Below are positions 1 through 8,865 of a stretch of DNA of 50,450 nt, piece by piece. A program made the position numbers and the translations under genes. The notes beneath the pieces are model-generated. The model searched no databases, had not been told where the DNA came from, and worked only from the letters and a program-made list of their open reading frames with translations. The DNA comes from an uncultured bacterium. Lineage in GTDB: Bacteria > Acidobacteriota > Thermoanaerobaculia > Multivoradales > J023. Location of the stretch: the NCBI GenBank assembly GCA_937948815.1, contig CALFAM010000124.1, positions 1-50,450 of the forward strand, in the 5' to 3' direction. Within the stretch, counting starts at the first letter, position 1. Each line of letters begins with the position of its first letter.

Positions 1-222
1 GGCCCGGTACCGTTGTCTTGGAGCCCCGTAGGGGCGGCATGGTGTAGCCCGGGGCTGGGGACTCGGCGTCCGCGCCGTGTCGTGAGCCCTGGGCGTCGGT
101 GGATCGATCGCGTTGGTCACCCGGAGCGTTTTCGAATCGGGCGTCGGTGGGGAATGGGTCTCGATTGTTGTGCGTCGCGCTGTCGGGGCGGGCGGCGATT
201 TGGGATTGGCACGCGAGGGCGG
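1..222. other. Non-coding left edge, nothing recognised
   Basis: GC-rich sequence downstream of the leftmost minus-strand gene. Open frames here lack homology-like composition or ribosome binding sites and appear to be chance frames. No hairpin with a T tract was seen, so I cannot place the terminator of the minus-strand operon that ends at 223. Confidence 0.5.
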
Positions 223-867
223 CTATGGATTGTCAGCGGATTCAGCAGCGGGGAAGGCTTGGGCGATGGATTGGCAGGCGGCTTGGAGGCGGGGGAGCTC
301 GTCTTTGCTCTTGCGTTTGAGCACGCGGTTGGCGCGTCCCCGCCAGATGGGCATGTTGGTCTCGGGGCTTCGGAGCTCGACGTAGAGGTGGTTGAAGGTG
401 TCGCCGCCGGTTTGGATTTCGACGGTGCCTTGGACCTGGCCGATGGTGCGGCGGGTTCGTGAGGGTTGTTCGCGCTCGGGTGGGGTGAACATGAAGTGGA
501 GGGTGAAGTCGACGCTGGCGCTGGGGTCGGCGTGGGTGTCTTGGATGTAGCCGCGTTCTTCGAAGCCTGCGATCAGGGCAGCGCGGATGTCATCTTCGCG
601 GGTGCGGATGCCGCGGGCGATGCGATTGGCGGTGCCAGGGGGCATGGGTGGAAGCGCGAAGACGCTGAGGGTGGACAGATCGACGGCGCGGTCTTGCCAG
701 GTGTCGATCTTGAACCGGATGTCGTCCTTGGCGGGGAGGACGGACGCACTCGCGAGGGCCAGGCCGAAGGTGAGAACACGTGCGAGGCGGGGCAGCACGA
801 TCATTGGGGTGGCGAAGCGGCGAAACGTCAGATTGGGTGCCTGGCTCGGGTTCAGTGTCCAGCGCAT
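223..867 (-). CDS. Exported DUF4136-like protein
   Basis: A 214-residue protein. The ATG at 867 is preceded by GGAGGGAG at 6-nt spacing, so I prefer it to the longer in-frame start near 993. Residues 20-45 form a basic, then hydrophobic export signal (arginines followed by LTFGLALASASVLPA). The mature part has DUF4136-type features: an early beta segment ending in a FALPP-like turn, a helix RAALIAGFEERGY, then beta strands with VDFTLHF and a final segment about the weight of residues involved in an outer-membrane or periplasmic fold. It lies 67 bp after a paralogous gene (935-1549) in the same orientation, so the two are probably cotranscribed with the macroglobulin-like gene upstream. Molecular function is unknown for this family. 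The family call rests on pattern memory, not a search. Confidence 0.72.
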   Translation of the reverse strand: MRWTLNPSQAPNLTFRRFATPMIVLPRLARVLTFGLALASASVLPAKDDIRFKIDTWQDRAVDLSTLSVFALPPMPPGTANRIARGIRTREDDIRAALIAGFEERGYIQDTHADPSASVDFTLHFMFTPPEREQPSRTRRTIGQVQGTVEIQTGGDTFNHLYVELRSPETNMPIWRGRANRVLKRKSKDELPRLQAACQSIAQAFPAAESADNP

Positions 868-934
868 GTTGTTCTCCCTCCGGTTCAATGAAAGTGCTCT
901 CGATGTTGTTTGGAAACGGCGCGTACCGATCGGT

Positions 935-1549
935 TTAGGTGTCGGGATCGGCCACGTGCGAATGCGTGCCGCTCGGCGACGGTTCCAGGGCATTCGCCGC
1001 GGCTTCCGAGAAGGAGCGGGCTATGGCCTGGGAGGCGGCGAGGAAGCGCAGGGCCATGTCATCGTCGGCCTTGCCATCACGTTTCTTGCGTAGCACGTGG
1101 AAGGCGCGCCCGGTCCAGAGCACGGTGCGGTCGCCGGCGGCGCGCAGGCGGATTTCCAACCAATTCGTCTTCTTGCCAAACAGCCACGTCTTGGAGCCCG
1201 GCGGAGGATCGCCGGGGTGATCGAAAGTCCACTCGATCACGAAGTCGACGCGCTCTGCGGTCTCATGGTGGTAGCCGCGCTGGACAAAGGCTTGGGCGAT
1301 GGTGTGTTGGAGGAGCCGGTGAATCTCGCGCTCGGCCAAGGGCGTGGCGCGGGCCGACGGACCATGGGGTGATGCGTCAGCAGGCACGAAGTCGAAGCGC
1401 CGCCAGGAGGCGAAGGTGGCTGCGGCGCGTTTCGGATCCTCAGTCGTGGTGACCGCGACTTCGCGCGGGCCTTTCGCTGCGGAAAGGGCGGCGGTGATGG
1501 CTCCCGCCAGCGCCAAGAGAGTGAGGACACGGACCGTGCGTCGACTCAC
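935..1549 (-). CDS. Exported DUF4136-like protein (paralogue)
   Basis: A 204-residue protein read from a GTG at 1549. The open frame extends further upstream but there runs antisense through the neighbouring gene. The GTG puts a signal peptide (VSRRTVRVLTLLALAGAI and on to a small-residue cleavage region) at the start, which decides it. It shares its layout with the next gene at 223-867: an aromatic turn 'RRFDFVP', a helix with 'AFVQRGYH', then 'VDFVIEWTF' and 'LEIRLRAA...VLWTGRA'. This is the DUF4136 pattern. Two such proteins behind a large macroglobulin-like lipoprotein suggests an envelope-associated set. No ribosome binding site stands out and the start is uncertain by a few codons. Function unknown. 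Confidence 0.68.
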   Translation of the reverse strand: MSRRTVRVLTLLALAGAITAALSAAKGPREVAVTTTEDPKRAAATFASWRRFDFVPADASPHGPSARATPLAEREIHRLLQHTIAQAFVQRGYHHETAERVDFVIEWTFDHPGDPPPGSKTWLFGKKTNWLEIRLRAAGDRTVLWTGRAFHVLRKKRDGKADDDMALRFLAASQAIARSFSEAAANALEPSPSGTHSHVADPDT

Positions 1550-1655
1550 GATCCGCGTCCCGAAGTCAGCACAAGCATCTGCATGATTGTTGGTACCTAC
1601 TACGGTTGCTTCCCGATGGTTATTCGCAATCCGGCTTGCTTTTCTTCGTCGGGGC

Positions 1656-4600
1656 CTACTCGCCGCGAGGTTCGATGGCCAAGGTGCTGCCGGCCGAATG
1701 GCCGGCAAATGCAGGTGCGTAGACCGACTGAATGACTGCCGGGGCGGCCTGGAAGTGGCCGGCCAGGTTGGCGCGCAGGCGGTAGCGAACCGTGGCCGTT
1801 CCCGCCGGCAGACGCTCGAAGAAGAGGTCCGTGCCACTTTCTCCGATCTGCTCGTAGCGTCCCAGGCCATCGCCCCAGCGATAGCCGGACCGCGGCGCTT
1901 CCGGCTCGAGGCCGGCAGGACGCGGGTCGCGAACGTGGACGTACTCGGCCGGCGCGCGGCTGTGGATCTCGAGCTGGATCTCCAGCTGATCGCCGACCTC
2001 GACTTGGGCGTTCGGTCCGAGGGGCTCGAGCTCATAGCCGTCACGGGTGGACGTGCGGCGGAAGACGCTTCGTTCGATTCGGAACAGATCCCCGTCGCCG
2101 GCCGCCGGTGGCTGGTCGGTGGCGTAGTGCCAGGTGGCGCGGGCGAAGATCGCGCGCGTGCCCTCGTTCTCGACGCTGATCGATCGCATGGTCTTCGGGT
2201 CGACCTCGTCTCCACGGATCACGATCTGGTTGTTGCCTTCCAGGTACGACGCGGGGGTGAAGGTAAAGCGCGCCTGGCGGTCGCCGATGGTCACGTTGGC
2301 GGCGTCCGGAGCGTCCAGCGGGGCGTCTCGCCGCATGCTGCGCACCAGGGTATAGAGCACCTCGGCGGTGCCGCGGGTCGATTGCCAGTGGTTGAGCTGC
2401 TTGTGAAGCAGCAGCCATTGGATGAGACCGTCACGATGAGGATCGTCGGGACGCAGCTCGTCGAGGGCGCGCAGGGTGGCCGTGTGGCCGACCAACGTGT
2501 CGTTGTAGAACAGCCAGGCCCGTGGCTCGGGCTGCCAGTAGGTGCCGAGGTCCGGATCCGTTCGCGCCGAATCGAGCACACTGTCGAGCACCAGATCGGC
2601 ATCCTGCTGACGATCGGCGCGGGCGAGCGCGGTCGCCAGATAGACCTTGACCAGGGGCGACGTCTCTTTCCAATGACGCATGCCGAGGTCGAGCATCTGG
2701 GCTCGGTCGTCGTCGGTTAGCACGCCACCGGTCCAACGTTCTGTGTCCGGGTAGGCCGAGAGCACGTAGGCGAGGAAGGAAGCGGTCTCCCAACAGCATT
2801 CGTCGCGACGGATGCGCGGCCGCATCTCTTGCCGCCAGTGGTTGGCGAGGTAGGACCAGGCGCGTTGAACCACGTTCTCGGGCACGGTGTCGACTTCCAG
2901 GTCGAGCGCCTTGGCCAGCCCGAAGAGCACCTGCAGCGTGATGGTCGGTGACGGCGGTCCGCCCGGGAACCAGGGGAAGGCGCCGTCGCTTCGCTGCGCC
3001 CGGGTCAGCTCGTCGAGGGCGGCGTCGCGGGTGTTGGCCGCGACCGTGGGGTCGAGGATGCGCAGCAAGCCCCACGAGCTACCCTTACCGCCGCGCGCCG
3101 TGCGCAGCCACGGCGTCTCGACCAGGTCGATGGTGCGGTTGGCGTCGGGCTCGTCGAAGCGTTCGTTGCGGCTGTCGCGCTCGGCAGCCATGGCAGCGGC
3201 CACCTCGGCGAGGGCGGGCACCCGGTCGAAGAGTGATGCCAGGGTTCCGGCGGACACGTAGCGTTCCAGCATCGCCTCGACGCTCGGGTAGGGGTAGTCG
3301 ACGAGGTACGGCATGGCTTCGAGCACGCTGAGCAGGAGCTGACCATCGACCTGGACCACGAGCTGCTCGTCCGAGCGTTGGGGATCGGCGTCGGCGAGAT
3401 CGCCGAACGTCAGGGTCCGATTGCCGGCCGGGGGAACGGCGGCGAAGCGAGAGGTCACCAGGTGCATGCGTCCAGGCAGCACCGGCAGCGGCCGCAGCTC
3501 GCCGTCCGCCAGCACGTCGCCATGATCATTGCCGTGGTCGGCGGATGGGCCGACTGCCTTGGCCTGGCCGAGCACCCGTAGGGCAGCGTCACCAACCTGG
3601 CGCGGGGCATGGAGGGCGACCTCGACCGTCACGCTCTGACCGGGCTCGACCGCGAACGGCACGTTGCGCAGGCCGCCCTTCTCGAGGCCGAATGCCTCGG
3701 CGCGGCTGGTCTCAGTGGCCGGATCGATGATGTCGAGCTCGAGGTGCCCCTCGAGTGGGCTGGCACCGGCGTTGTCGACCAGGATCACGACGCGGGCGCG
3801 ATCGCCTTCGCGCAAGAAGCGAGGCACCTGGGGCCGGACCAGCAGGTCGCGGGTGGTTTGAACCTCGCGGCGGGCGCTGCCGCTGCGCAGATCGCGGGTC
3901 AGGGCCTCGATCCACACATTCCAAGCGGTCACCGAGTCGGGGGCAGTGAAGGTGAAGCTCACGCCGCCGTCGTCATCGACCAGGAGCTGCGGCAGCCAGA
4001 AGGCGGTTTCCGCAAAGTTTTCGCGCAAAGCGCCCGAGATGCCTCCTGGGGCGCCGGCTGCTCCGTCTTGCGTCGGCGGGGAAGCGGGCGGAGCGGGCGA
4101 TGGTGGCGCCGTGACCGCTGATGCGTCGGCGGCATTCGCGCTCATCGCCATCGGCGCATCTGCGACGTCAGCTTCGAATGTGGCACCCTCGGGCATGGCC
4201 TTGGCGCGCATGCGCATGACGGGTACGTGGCCACCTCCGAACCGGCCTGGACCACCGATCGGGTAGTTGTCGAAGAAGCGTAGACGATCCGCGCGCAGGT
4301 AGCGCGCATGGGCCCGATGACCAAAGCCGCGGCCGCCCGTGTAGATCACGTTGGCCTGGCCGAGGACGGTGGCGAGCGCCGAGGGTGCTGGGCGAATGGG
4401 ATAGATGCCGAGCAGACTCGGCGGTTGGTGGGGCGCGAAGAGATCGAGGCTGCGGTCGTACATCGACGCCAGAATTTCGGCGGCGCCGGCTTCGAGCGGC
4501 CCTTCCTCACCGCGGAGCGCGATGCGCCAGGTCTCAGGTGCACCCGGGCGGAGCTTGTCGCGGAAGGTGGTGAACGTGATGTCGAGCTTGCGGTCTTCCC

Positions 4601-7600
4601 AAGGCACATCGAGACGTTGCTGAAGCTCGATGAGCTGGTAGTCGGCGACAGATGTCAGACGCAGGGTGAGCCCGCCGCGGTCATCGGGGCCGATCGGCAG
4701 ATCGACCCAGGTATCGCTGCCGCCGGAGATCTCACGCCGCATGACCGTGCGGTTGCCGCGCAAGGCTTCGAGCACCATCGGTTGCCCCGGAATGCCGCTG
4801 GCGACCAGCACGCGTACGGTCTCGCCCGGCTGCGCCTGCTCGTCGCTCAGGGCCAGCACCGCGGGCAGGGCCACGGTCGACGGACTGCGAGAGTCGCCGG
4901 GGGTTTCGGTGTCCTGGGCCACCACCCACAGCTCGGTCTGGGTGTCGAACGTCGCTCCGAAGGCGTCGTCGGTCTGGTAGTGGAGCCGCAGCAGCCCAGG
5001 CTCGAGCGCGCCCAGGTCGAGCTTGGCGATGCCATCGTCGCCATGATGCGCGGGGCCCGTGGCCACCTCGGGGCCATCCGGCCAGGCCGCCGCGATTTGC
5101 CATGGCTCGTAGCCTGGACGCCAGCGTGGGCGTCGCCGGTCGCTGTCGGTCAGGAAGGCGTCTACCGCGTCCGGCGCCGGCGGTAGGGGCTGCTCGACCG
5201 GCAGCAGGGCACGCTCGGGTTGGTCGACGCGCACCAGGCGCCACTGGCCGGCTCCCGCGAGCGGACGCCCGTCGAGCGCCCGTCGGACGACATCCAGGCT
5301 GATCTCGGTGCCGGCCATCACGAAGCCGGATGTGTGCTCGATGTTGGCCTCGACCGCCACCGTGCCGACCGGGAAGCTGCGCTGGGCACTGCGGGTCTCC
5401 CCTCCGGCACTGGTGACATCGGCCTCGATTCGGAAGTTGTAGCGGCTGTCGGGCTGGCGCCGCATGCCGCCGGCTCGGGTACCGGAGATGGCCGGCGCGT
5501 CACGCTCGTCGCCTGCGGGCTCGAAGGTGACGGTGAAGGTACCGTCGGGATCGATCCGCGTACGCCCCGCGGCAACCACTTCCGGCGCACCGGGCTGCGG
5601 CCACCAGCGGCTGAAGCCGTAGCGTCCGTAGGGGCGGAAGTCAGGCTCGCGAACGACACGCCAGTCGACTTCGCCTTCGCTCACCGGCAGGCCGAAGTAG
5701 TAGGTGGCAGAACCACGGAGGGTGGCCTCGCGGTTGAGACGAAGCGCGCCCTCGGGATCATCGATCGCGACCTCGAAGGTCGGGCGTTTGTAGGCTTCCA
5801 CGCGTACCTGGGCATGGCCATTCCAGGTCGCCTGGAGGCTCCACGCACCGAGCAGCCGCCCCTCGGGAATGCGAAAGCTACCCGTCGCCGTGCCGAAATC
5901 GTTGCTCGTGGTTTCGGACTCGGCGACCACTTCGCCATTGGCGTCGCGCAGAACGATGGAAACGGTTTCCCCGCTGCGCACGTCAAAGGATCGCGTGGGC
6001 TCGCCATGGGTGGCCACCGACTCGTCGCCGGCTTCGCGGGCGGGACCGTAGGTGACCGTCTTCCACAAGATCTCCTGACCCGGACGATAGATGCTGCGAT
6101 CGGTATAGAGAAACGTACGTGGTTCCTGGCGTTGCGGGCGGTGGCTTCGGCGGCCATGGAATGCGCTGCGGTCGAGCACTGCCTGGTCTTCATGCCGGGT
6201 CAGCAGCGTCCAGGCTTGGCGGGGCGGGACTGCGAAGGTCACACGTCCGTCCGCGCCCGTGGCGTGTTTCGCTGCCTCGACGGGAGGCTTGCCACTCTGC
6301 CATCGCAGCACGGTGATCGTCGCGCCGTCGATGGCTGCGCCGCTCGCGCCCTGACGCACGGTCACTTCGAGCCGATCGTCCGCGGTACGGCGCGACAGCA
6401 ACACCAACTCGGTTTGCTGCAGGACCATGCCTTGGATCTGGTTGTTGCCGGGCCGGAAGTCGGACCGCGCGGAGCCCACCACCAGGTAGAAGCCATGCGC
6501 CTCGATCGGTGGGATGACGTCGGTTCGGTGAGTGCTGAAGTCACCGGTCGTCGGCAGCTCGGTGGACCACGCGATGTCGGCCTTACGGCTGTCGAGCATG
6601 GCGGTGACGCGGCGTGGCTCGACCAGACGCCATGGCCCGCCGGTACCTTGGAGCACCTGCTCCAAGGGTAGGCGAAAAGCCCGAAAGTGAAGCGCTTTCA
6701 GGTTGGCGTGGTCGATGCCGATCGAAGATCTGCCGAGGCCATCGACCGCCATGCCCGTGAGCTGGAACGATGGTTGCTCGATCTGGGTGGCAATGGCGCG
6801 GCACTGGACGCCGCCAATCGACTCGGGGAACGCTTCGGCGCCTTGCGTGGCCACGCGGTGTGCGCGCGCCAGGCGGTCGGGTGCCGAGTCGAAATCCCGA
6901 ACCATCTCGGCGAGGGTCGCCATGCCTTTGGACCACCAAGGGAAGCGTCGCCCGAGGGTCTCGAGGCGATCGCGCAGCCCTTGCTCCAGGGTCTCGAGGT
7001 CTGCTCGCCGGTTCGTGTGCTGCTGCAGGAAGACGATGCGTTGTCGGGCAGCCTCGAATGCGGCCTCCGGGCGGTCGCCCTGTCGGTGGAACGCTTCGAG
7101 GTCACCGAGCACCACGGCCAGCTTTTCGAGAGGATGCGCCCGCGGGTCGTCGAGGGTGGCCTCGGTTTCGAGTTCACCTCGGACGAGGGCTGGCAGGTCG
7201 AGGCGAAAAATGCCGTTGGTTTGGGCCGGAGACCAGGCGGAGGAGTCGGTGAGCACCTCTGCCCACAGGTAGGAGACCGTGTCGCGCAACGTGCCCCGAA
7301 TGCGTGCGGGGTAGTCGTTCTGCTCGACATAGGCCGAGAGCGCACCGAGTGATGCTTCACCCCAGGTCGCGCGATCGCTCCAGGCCCGCGAGAACGCACG
7401 GTTGATCTCGACCACGAGCTGATCCATGGTCCAGGCTGCCAGGTCGACCGTCTCGGTCGACACGACGGTTTCGCGCTGGACGATCTGGTACCGGTAGGCG
7501 TTCCGGTACTGCACCAGCGAGTGGGCATAGAAGAGGTCGAGAACGACCCGTGCGCGGCGATGCTCGTTCTCGGTTCCTTGGGGCCATGACTCCGTTCGAA

Positions 7601-8075
7601 GGAAGCGGACCGCGGTCTCGTAGCCATGGAGAGCGGTCTGGAGCTGAACGCTCGTGATCAGGGCACGGGTCCATGCGTCGACATCGTCTCGTTCGCGGGC
7701 GGTGGACAGAATCGGCGCCACCTGGTCGAGGGCAGCTTGCATCTTCTGTTCGCTGATCAGGCGATCGATGGCCTGCCAGACCGCCGGGTCGACCGGCTCG
7801 CGTTCGGGGGACGATCGGTCGCTCATGGATTCTCCGTCGGAGTGGGCAGAGCTGCTCGAGCCGGAGTCTGCCGCGTGGCTTCTGTCGGTCGGCCGGCTTC
7901 CACCAGCCAGCCCACCGGCAGGAAAGGTGCATCCGGCCAGGCTACCCGACGCCAGCGCGAGGGCGAGCAAGCCGGGTACGAGGTCGCGGCCTCGCGGGAG
8001 CGATCGTCGAAGCGGCAACGGCTTGGCGGATGGGTCGCGGTGCGGGGCTGGGGGCATGCGGTGGGGACAACTCAT
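1656..8075 (-). CDS. Alpha-2-macroglobulin-like lipoprotein, thioester motif missing
   Basis: A 2139-residue protein. The ATG at 8075 gives a basic start and a lipobox ending in LALASGSLAGC (Cys near residue 46), so it is likely anchored in the membrane as a lipoprotein. A helical region follows. An MG2-type motif TDRSIYRPGQ lies near residue 655, beta-sandwich repeats continue to about 1350, the A2M core begins near 1355 (FAETAFWLPQ, then TAWNVWIEALT), an alpha-toroid-like region spans 1590-1925, and an MG10-like C-terminus ends the protein. In thioester-active bacterial members the toroid opens with YPYGCVEQ. Here the same place (about 3260-3300) reads YPYPSVEAM, so the Cys and Gln are absent. 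It is therefore likely a thioester-less type, comparable with YfaS rather than YfhM of E. coli. Bacterial homologues are thought to trap or sense attacking proteases in the envelope. Two DUF4136-like genes follow. Confidence 0.9.
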   Translation of the reverse strand: MSCPHRMPPAPHRDPSAKPLPLRRSLPRGRDLVPGLLALALASGSLAGCTFPAGGLAGGSRPTDRSHAADSGSSSSAHSDGESMSDRSSPEREPVDPAVWQAIDRLISEQKMQAALDQVAPILSTARERDDVDAWTRALITSVQLQTALHGYETAVRFLRTESWPQGTENEHRRARVVLDLFYAHSLVQYRNAYRYQIVQRETVVSTETVDLAAWTMDQLVVEINRAFSRAWSDRATWGEASLGALSAYVEQNDYPARIRGTLRDTVSYLWAEVLTDSSAWSPAQTNGIFRLDLPALVRGELETEATLDDPRAHPLEKLAVVLGDLEAFHRQGDRPEAAFEAARQRIVFLQQHTNRRADLETLEQGLRDRLETLGRRFPWWSKGMATLAEMVRDFDSAPDRLARAHRVATQGAEAFPESIGGVQCRAIATQIEQPSFQLTGMAVDGLGRSSIGIDHANLKALHFRAFRLPLEQVLQGTGGPWRLVEPRRVTAMLDSRKADIAWSTELPTTGDFSTHRTDVIPPIEAHGFYLVVGSARSDFRPGNNQIQGMVLQQTELVLLSRRTADDRLEVTVRQGASGAAIDGATITVLRWQSGKPPVEAAKHATGADGRVTFAVPPRQAWTLLTRHEDQAVLDRSAFHGRRSHRPQRQEPRTFLYTDRSIYRPGQEILWKTVTYGPAREAGDESVATHGEPTRSFDVRSGETVSIVLRDANGEVVAESETTSNDFGTATGSFRIPEGRLLGAWSLQATWNGHAQVRVEAYKRPTFEVAIDDPEGALRLNREATLRGSATYYFGLPVSEGEVDWRVVREPDFRPYGRYGFSRWWPQPGAPEVVAAGRTRIDPDGTFTVTFEPAGDERDAPAISGTRAGGMRRQPDSRYNFRIEADVTSAGGETRSAQRSFPVGTVAVEANIEHTSGFVMAGTEISLDVVRRALDGRPLAGAGQWRLVRVDQPERALLPVEQPLPPAPDAVDAFLTDSDRRRPRWRPGYEPWQIAAAWPDGPEVATGPAHHGDDGIAKLDLGALEPGLLRLHYQTDDAFGATFDTQTELWVVAQDTETPGDSRSPSTVALPAVLALSDEQAQPGETVRVLVASGIPGQPMVLEALRGNRTVMRREISGGSDTWVDLPIGPDDRGGLTLRLTSVADYQLIELQQRLDVPWEDRKLDITFTTFRDKLRPGAPETWRIALRGEEGPLEAGAAEILASMYDRSLDLFAPHQPPSLLGIYPIRPAPSALATVLGQANVIYTGGRGFGHRAHARYLRADRLRFFDNYPIGGPGRFGGGHVPVMRMRAKAMPEGATFEADVADAPMAMSANAADASAVTAPPSPAPPASPPTQDGAAGAPGGISGALRENFAETAFWLPQLLVDDDGGVSFTFTAPDSVTAWNVWIEALTRDLRSGSARREVQTTRDLLVRPQVPRFLREGDRARVVILVDNAGASPLEGHLELDIIDPATETSRAEAFGLEKGGLRNVPFAVEPGQSVTVEVALHAPRQVGDAALRVLGQAKAVGPSADHGNDHGDVLADGELRPLPVLPGRMHLVTSRFAAVPPAGNRTLTFGDLADADPQRSDEQLVVQVDGQLLLSVLEAMPYLVDYPYPSVEAMLERYVSAGTLASLFDRVPALAEVAAAMAAERDSRNERFDEPDANRTIDLVETPWLRTARGGKGSSWGLLRILDPTVAANTRDAALDELTRAQRSDGAFPWFPGGPPSPTITLQVLFGLAKALDLEVDTVPENVVQRAWSYLANHWRQEMRPRIRRDECCWETASFLAYVLSAYPDTERWTGGVLTDDDRAQMLDLGMRHWKETSPLVKVYLATALARADRQQDADLVLDSVLDSARTDPDLGTYWQPEPRAWLFYNDTLVGHTATLRALDELRPDDPHRDGLIQWLLLHKQLNHWQSTRGTAEVLYTLVRSMRRDAPLDAPDAANVTIGDRQARFTFTPASYLEGNNQIVIRGDEVDPKTMRSISVENEGTRAIFARATWHYATDQPPAAGDGDLFRIERSVFRRTSTRDGYELEPLGPNAQVEVGDQLEIQLEIHSRAPAEYVHVRDPRPAGLEPEAPRSGYRWGDGLGRYEQIGESGTDLFFERLPAGTATVRYRLRANLAGHFQAAPAVIQSVYAPAFAGHSAGSTLAIEPRGE

Positions 8076-8110
8076 GGCTCTAGTGTATTGGACCCAGCGT
8101 TTTGTCCGAA
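8075..8110 (-). promoter_or_regulatory. Possible leaderless promoter of the macroglobulin-like gene
   Basis: On the minus strand a -10-like TACACT occupies 8087-8082. Transcription starting 7 nt later would begin exactly at the A of the ATG at 8075. There is no Shine-Dalgarno before that ATG, which fits leaderless translation. The corresponding -35 (TTCGGA) is poor, so this remains a proposal. Confidence 0.3.
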
Positions 8111-8236
8111 TGAAACCGTGACGGCCAGATTTGCCCGCTCGATGAGCCTGCAACCCAACCGAATGGGTTCGCGAGACCGCAGCGGGAGCACGCACACGTC
8201 GCGGCCGAGCGGTTGACGAAATGTGCACGGGAGGTG

Positions 8237-8265
8237 TTGGCAAAGGGGTTGGCATAGTGTATACT
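8237..8265 (+). promoter_or_regulatory. Sigma70-type promoter TTGGCA-N17-TATACT
   Basis: TTGGCA at 8237-8242 and TATACT at 8260-8265 are separated by 17 bp, matching the housekeeping consensus at 5 of 6 positions in each box. In such GC-rich DNA this is unlikely by chance. Transcription would start near 8272. No convincing reading frame lies just downstream; the next feature is the structured region 8272-8600. Confidence 0.6.
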
Positions 8266-8271
8266 CCCATC

Positions 8272-8600
8272 GAAAACTGCGCATCTGCACTTCACTGCAA
8301 AGGGGTACATGTGCCTTTCTGCTCGAAGTGAAGAATGCTGGCTCGACTGATGAGCAAAGTTTCAGGCCTTCGCCGCCCTGTTCCCCGTGGTGGTCGGCGA
8401 GGCGGCCTTTGCCGCCTCCCACCAAACTGTGCCACCCTCCGCCGGCTCCCAGGCCGGCATGACAGTACTGCTACCGGACTCACACGTCTTCGTCGATAGC
8501 GTCCAACGAGATCGGCGTCACACATGCCACACGTCGACCACCTGCGGGGGACAGGGCGGCGGCGGCGATTCAGAAAGGGGCTGATCTTCAGCCCCTTTCG
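8272..8600 (+). ncRNA. Candidate structured non-coding RNA, about 330 nt
   Basis: The stretch starts at a strong promoter and ends at a 12-bp hairpin. Between them, 8371-8393 can pair with 8538-8561 in a nearly continuous helix: 11 Watson-Crick pairs, then a 6-pair run with one wobble, one further wobble, then GGTGG with CCACC. This helix encloses three local hairpins: 8399-8406/8411-8418, 8441-8446/8453-8458 and 8481-8487/8501-8507. A further small hairpin lies at 8341-8344/8352-8355. I found no tmRNA tRNA-like end, no RNase P consensus (GAGGAAAGTCC), no SRP tetraloop motif and no riboswitch core I know. The closed 191-nt domain has the size of 6S RNA, but I do not recognise 6S sequence. It could alternatively be a long leader of the MFS gene at 8866. 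Reading frames on both strands here look like chance. Confidence 0.45.
8573..8599. terminator. Perfect 12-bp hairpin, terminator-like
   Basis: GAAAGGGGCTGA (8573-8584) and TCAGCCCCTTTC (8588-8599) form a perfect stem with a 3-nt loop. The plus-strand 3' flank is GCTGTTTGGG, so the T tract is weak, and on the minus strand there is none. It best fits the 3' end of the plus-strand RNA that starts near 8272. Confidence 0.5.
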
Positions 8601-8865
8601 CTGTTTGGGGGCCCTTGAGTCCAGCTGCACGAGAATCCTTCCTTCTCATACCGTTTGCCTGGCCGTTCACGTTCCTGCCACCGCGGGGCGAGACCGAAGC
8701 GTCCCTCGGCCAGGTGTTTGCTCGCGTCGCCCCGGCCCCCGTGCTGTGGGAACCGACCCGGTCCGTAGGCTGCGCAGCGAACGGCCAAGGCCCGACTCCG
8801 ACGCCCTGCCCGAGGTTGTCGACGGGGGCCGTGGCCGCTGCTCCCGGTTGTGGTAGGAAGCGGCC

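Noticed and set aside
935-2215. Long minus-strand frame of 426 codons covering the end of the macroglobulin gene
   Set aside because: Only its last 204 codons (from the GTG at 1549) look like protein. The first part is antisense or out of frame to the macroglobulin gene.
5220-6671. Plus-strand frame of 483 codons across the macroglobulin gene
   Set aside because: High-GC shadow frame; the minus strand carries recognisable MG2 motifs there.
8272-8600. tmRNA, RNase P RNA, SRP RNA or a known riboswitch at this locus
   Set aside because: The specific sequence motifs of these classes were not found; only size and folding resemble some of them.
8072-8630. Frames on both strands across the candidate RNA, e.g. 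minus 8072-8425 and 8292-8630
   Set aside because: They have unusual composition with no domain, no good start signals and no consistent codon use.
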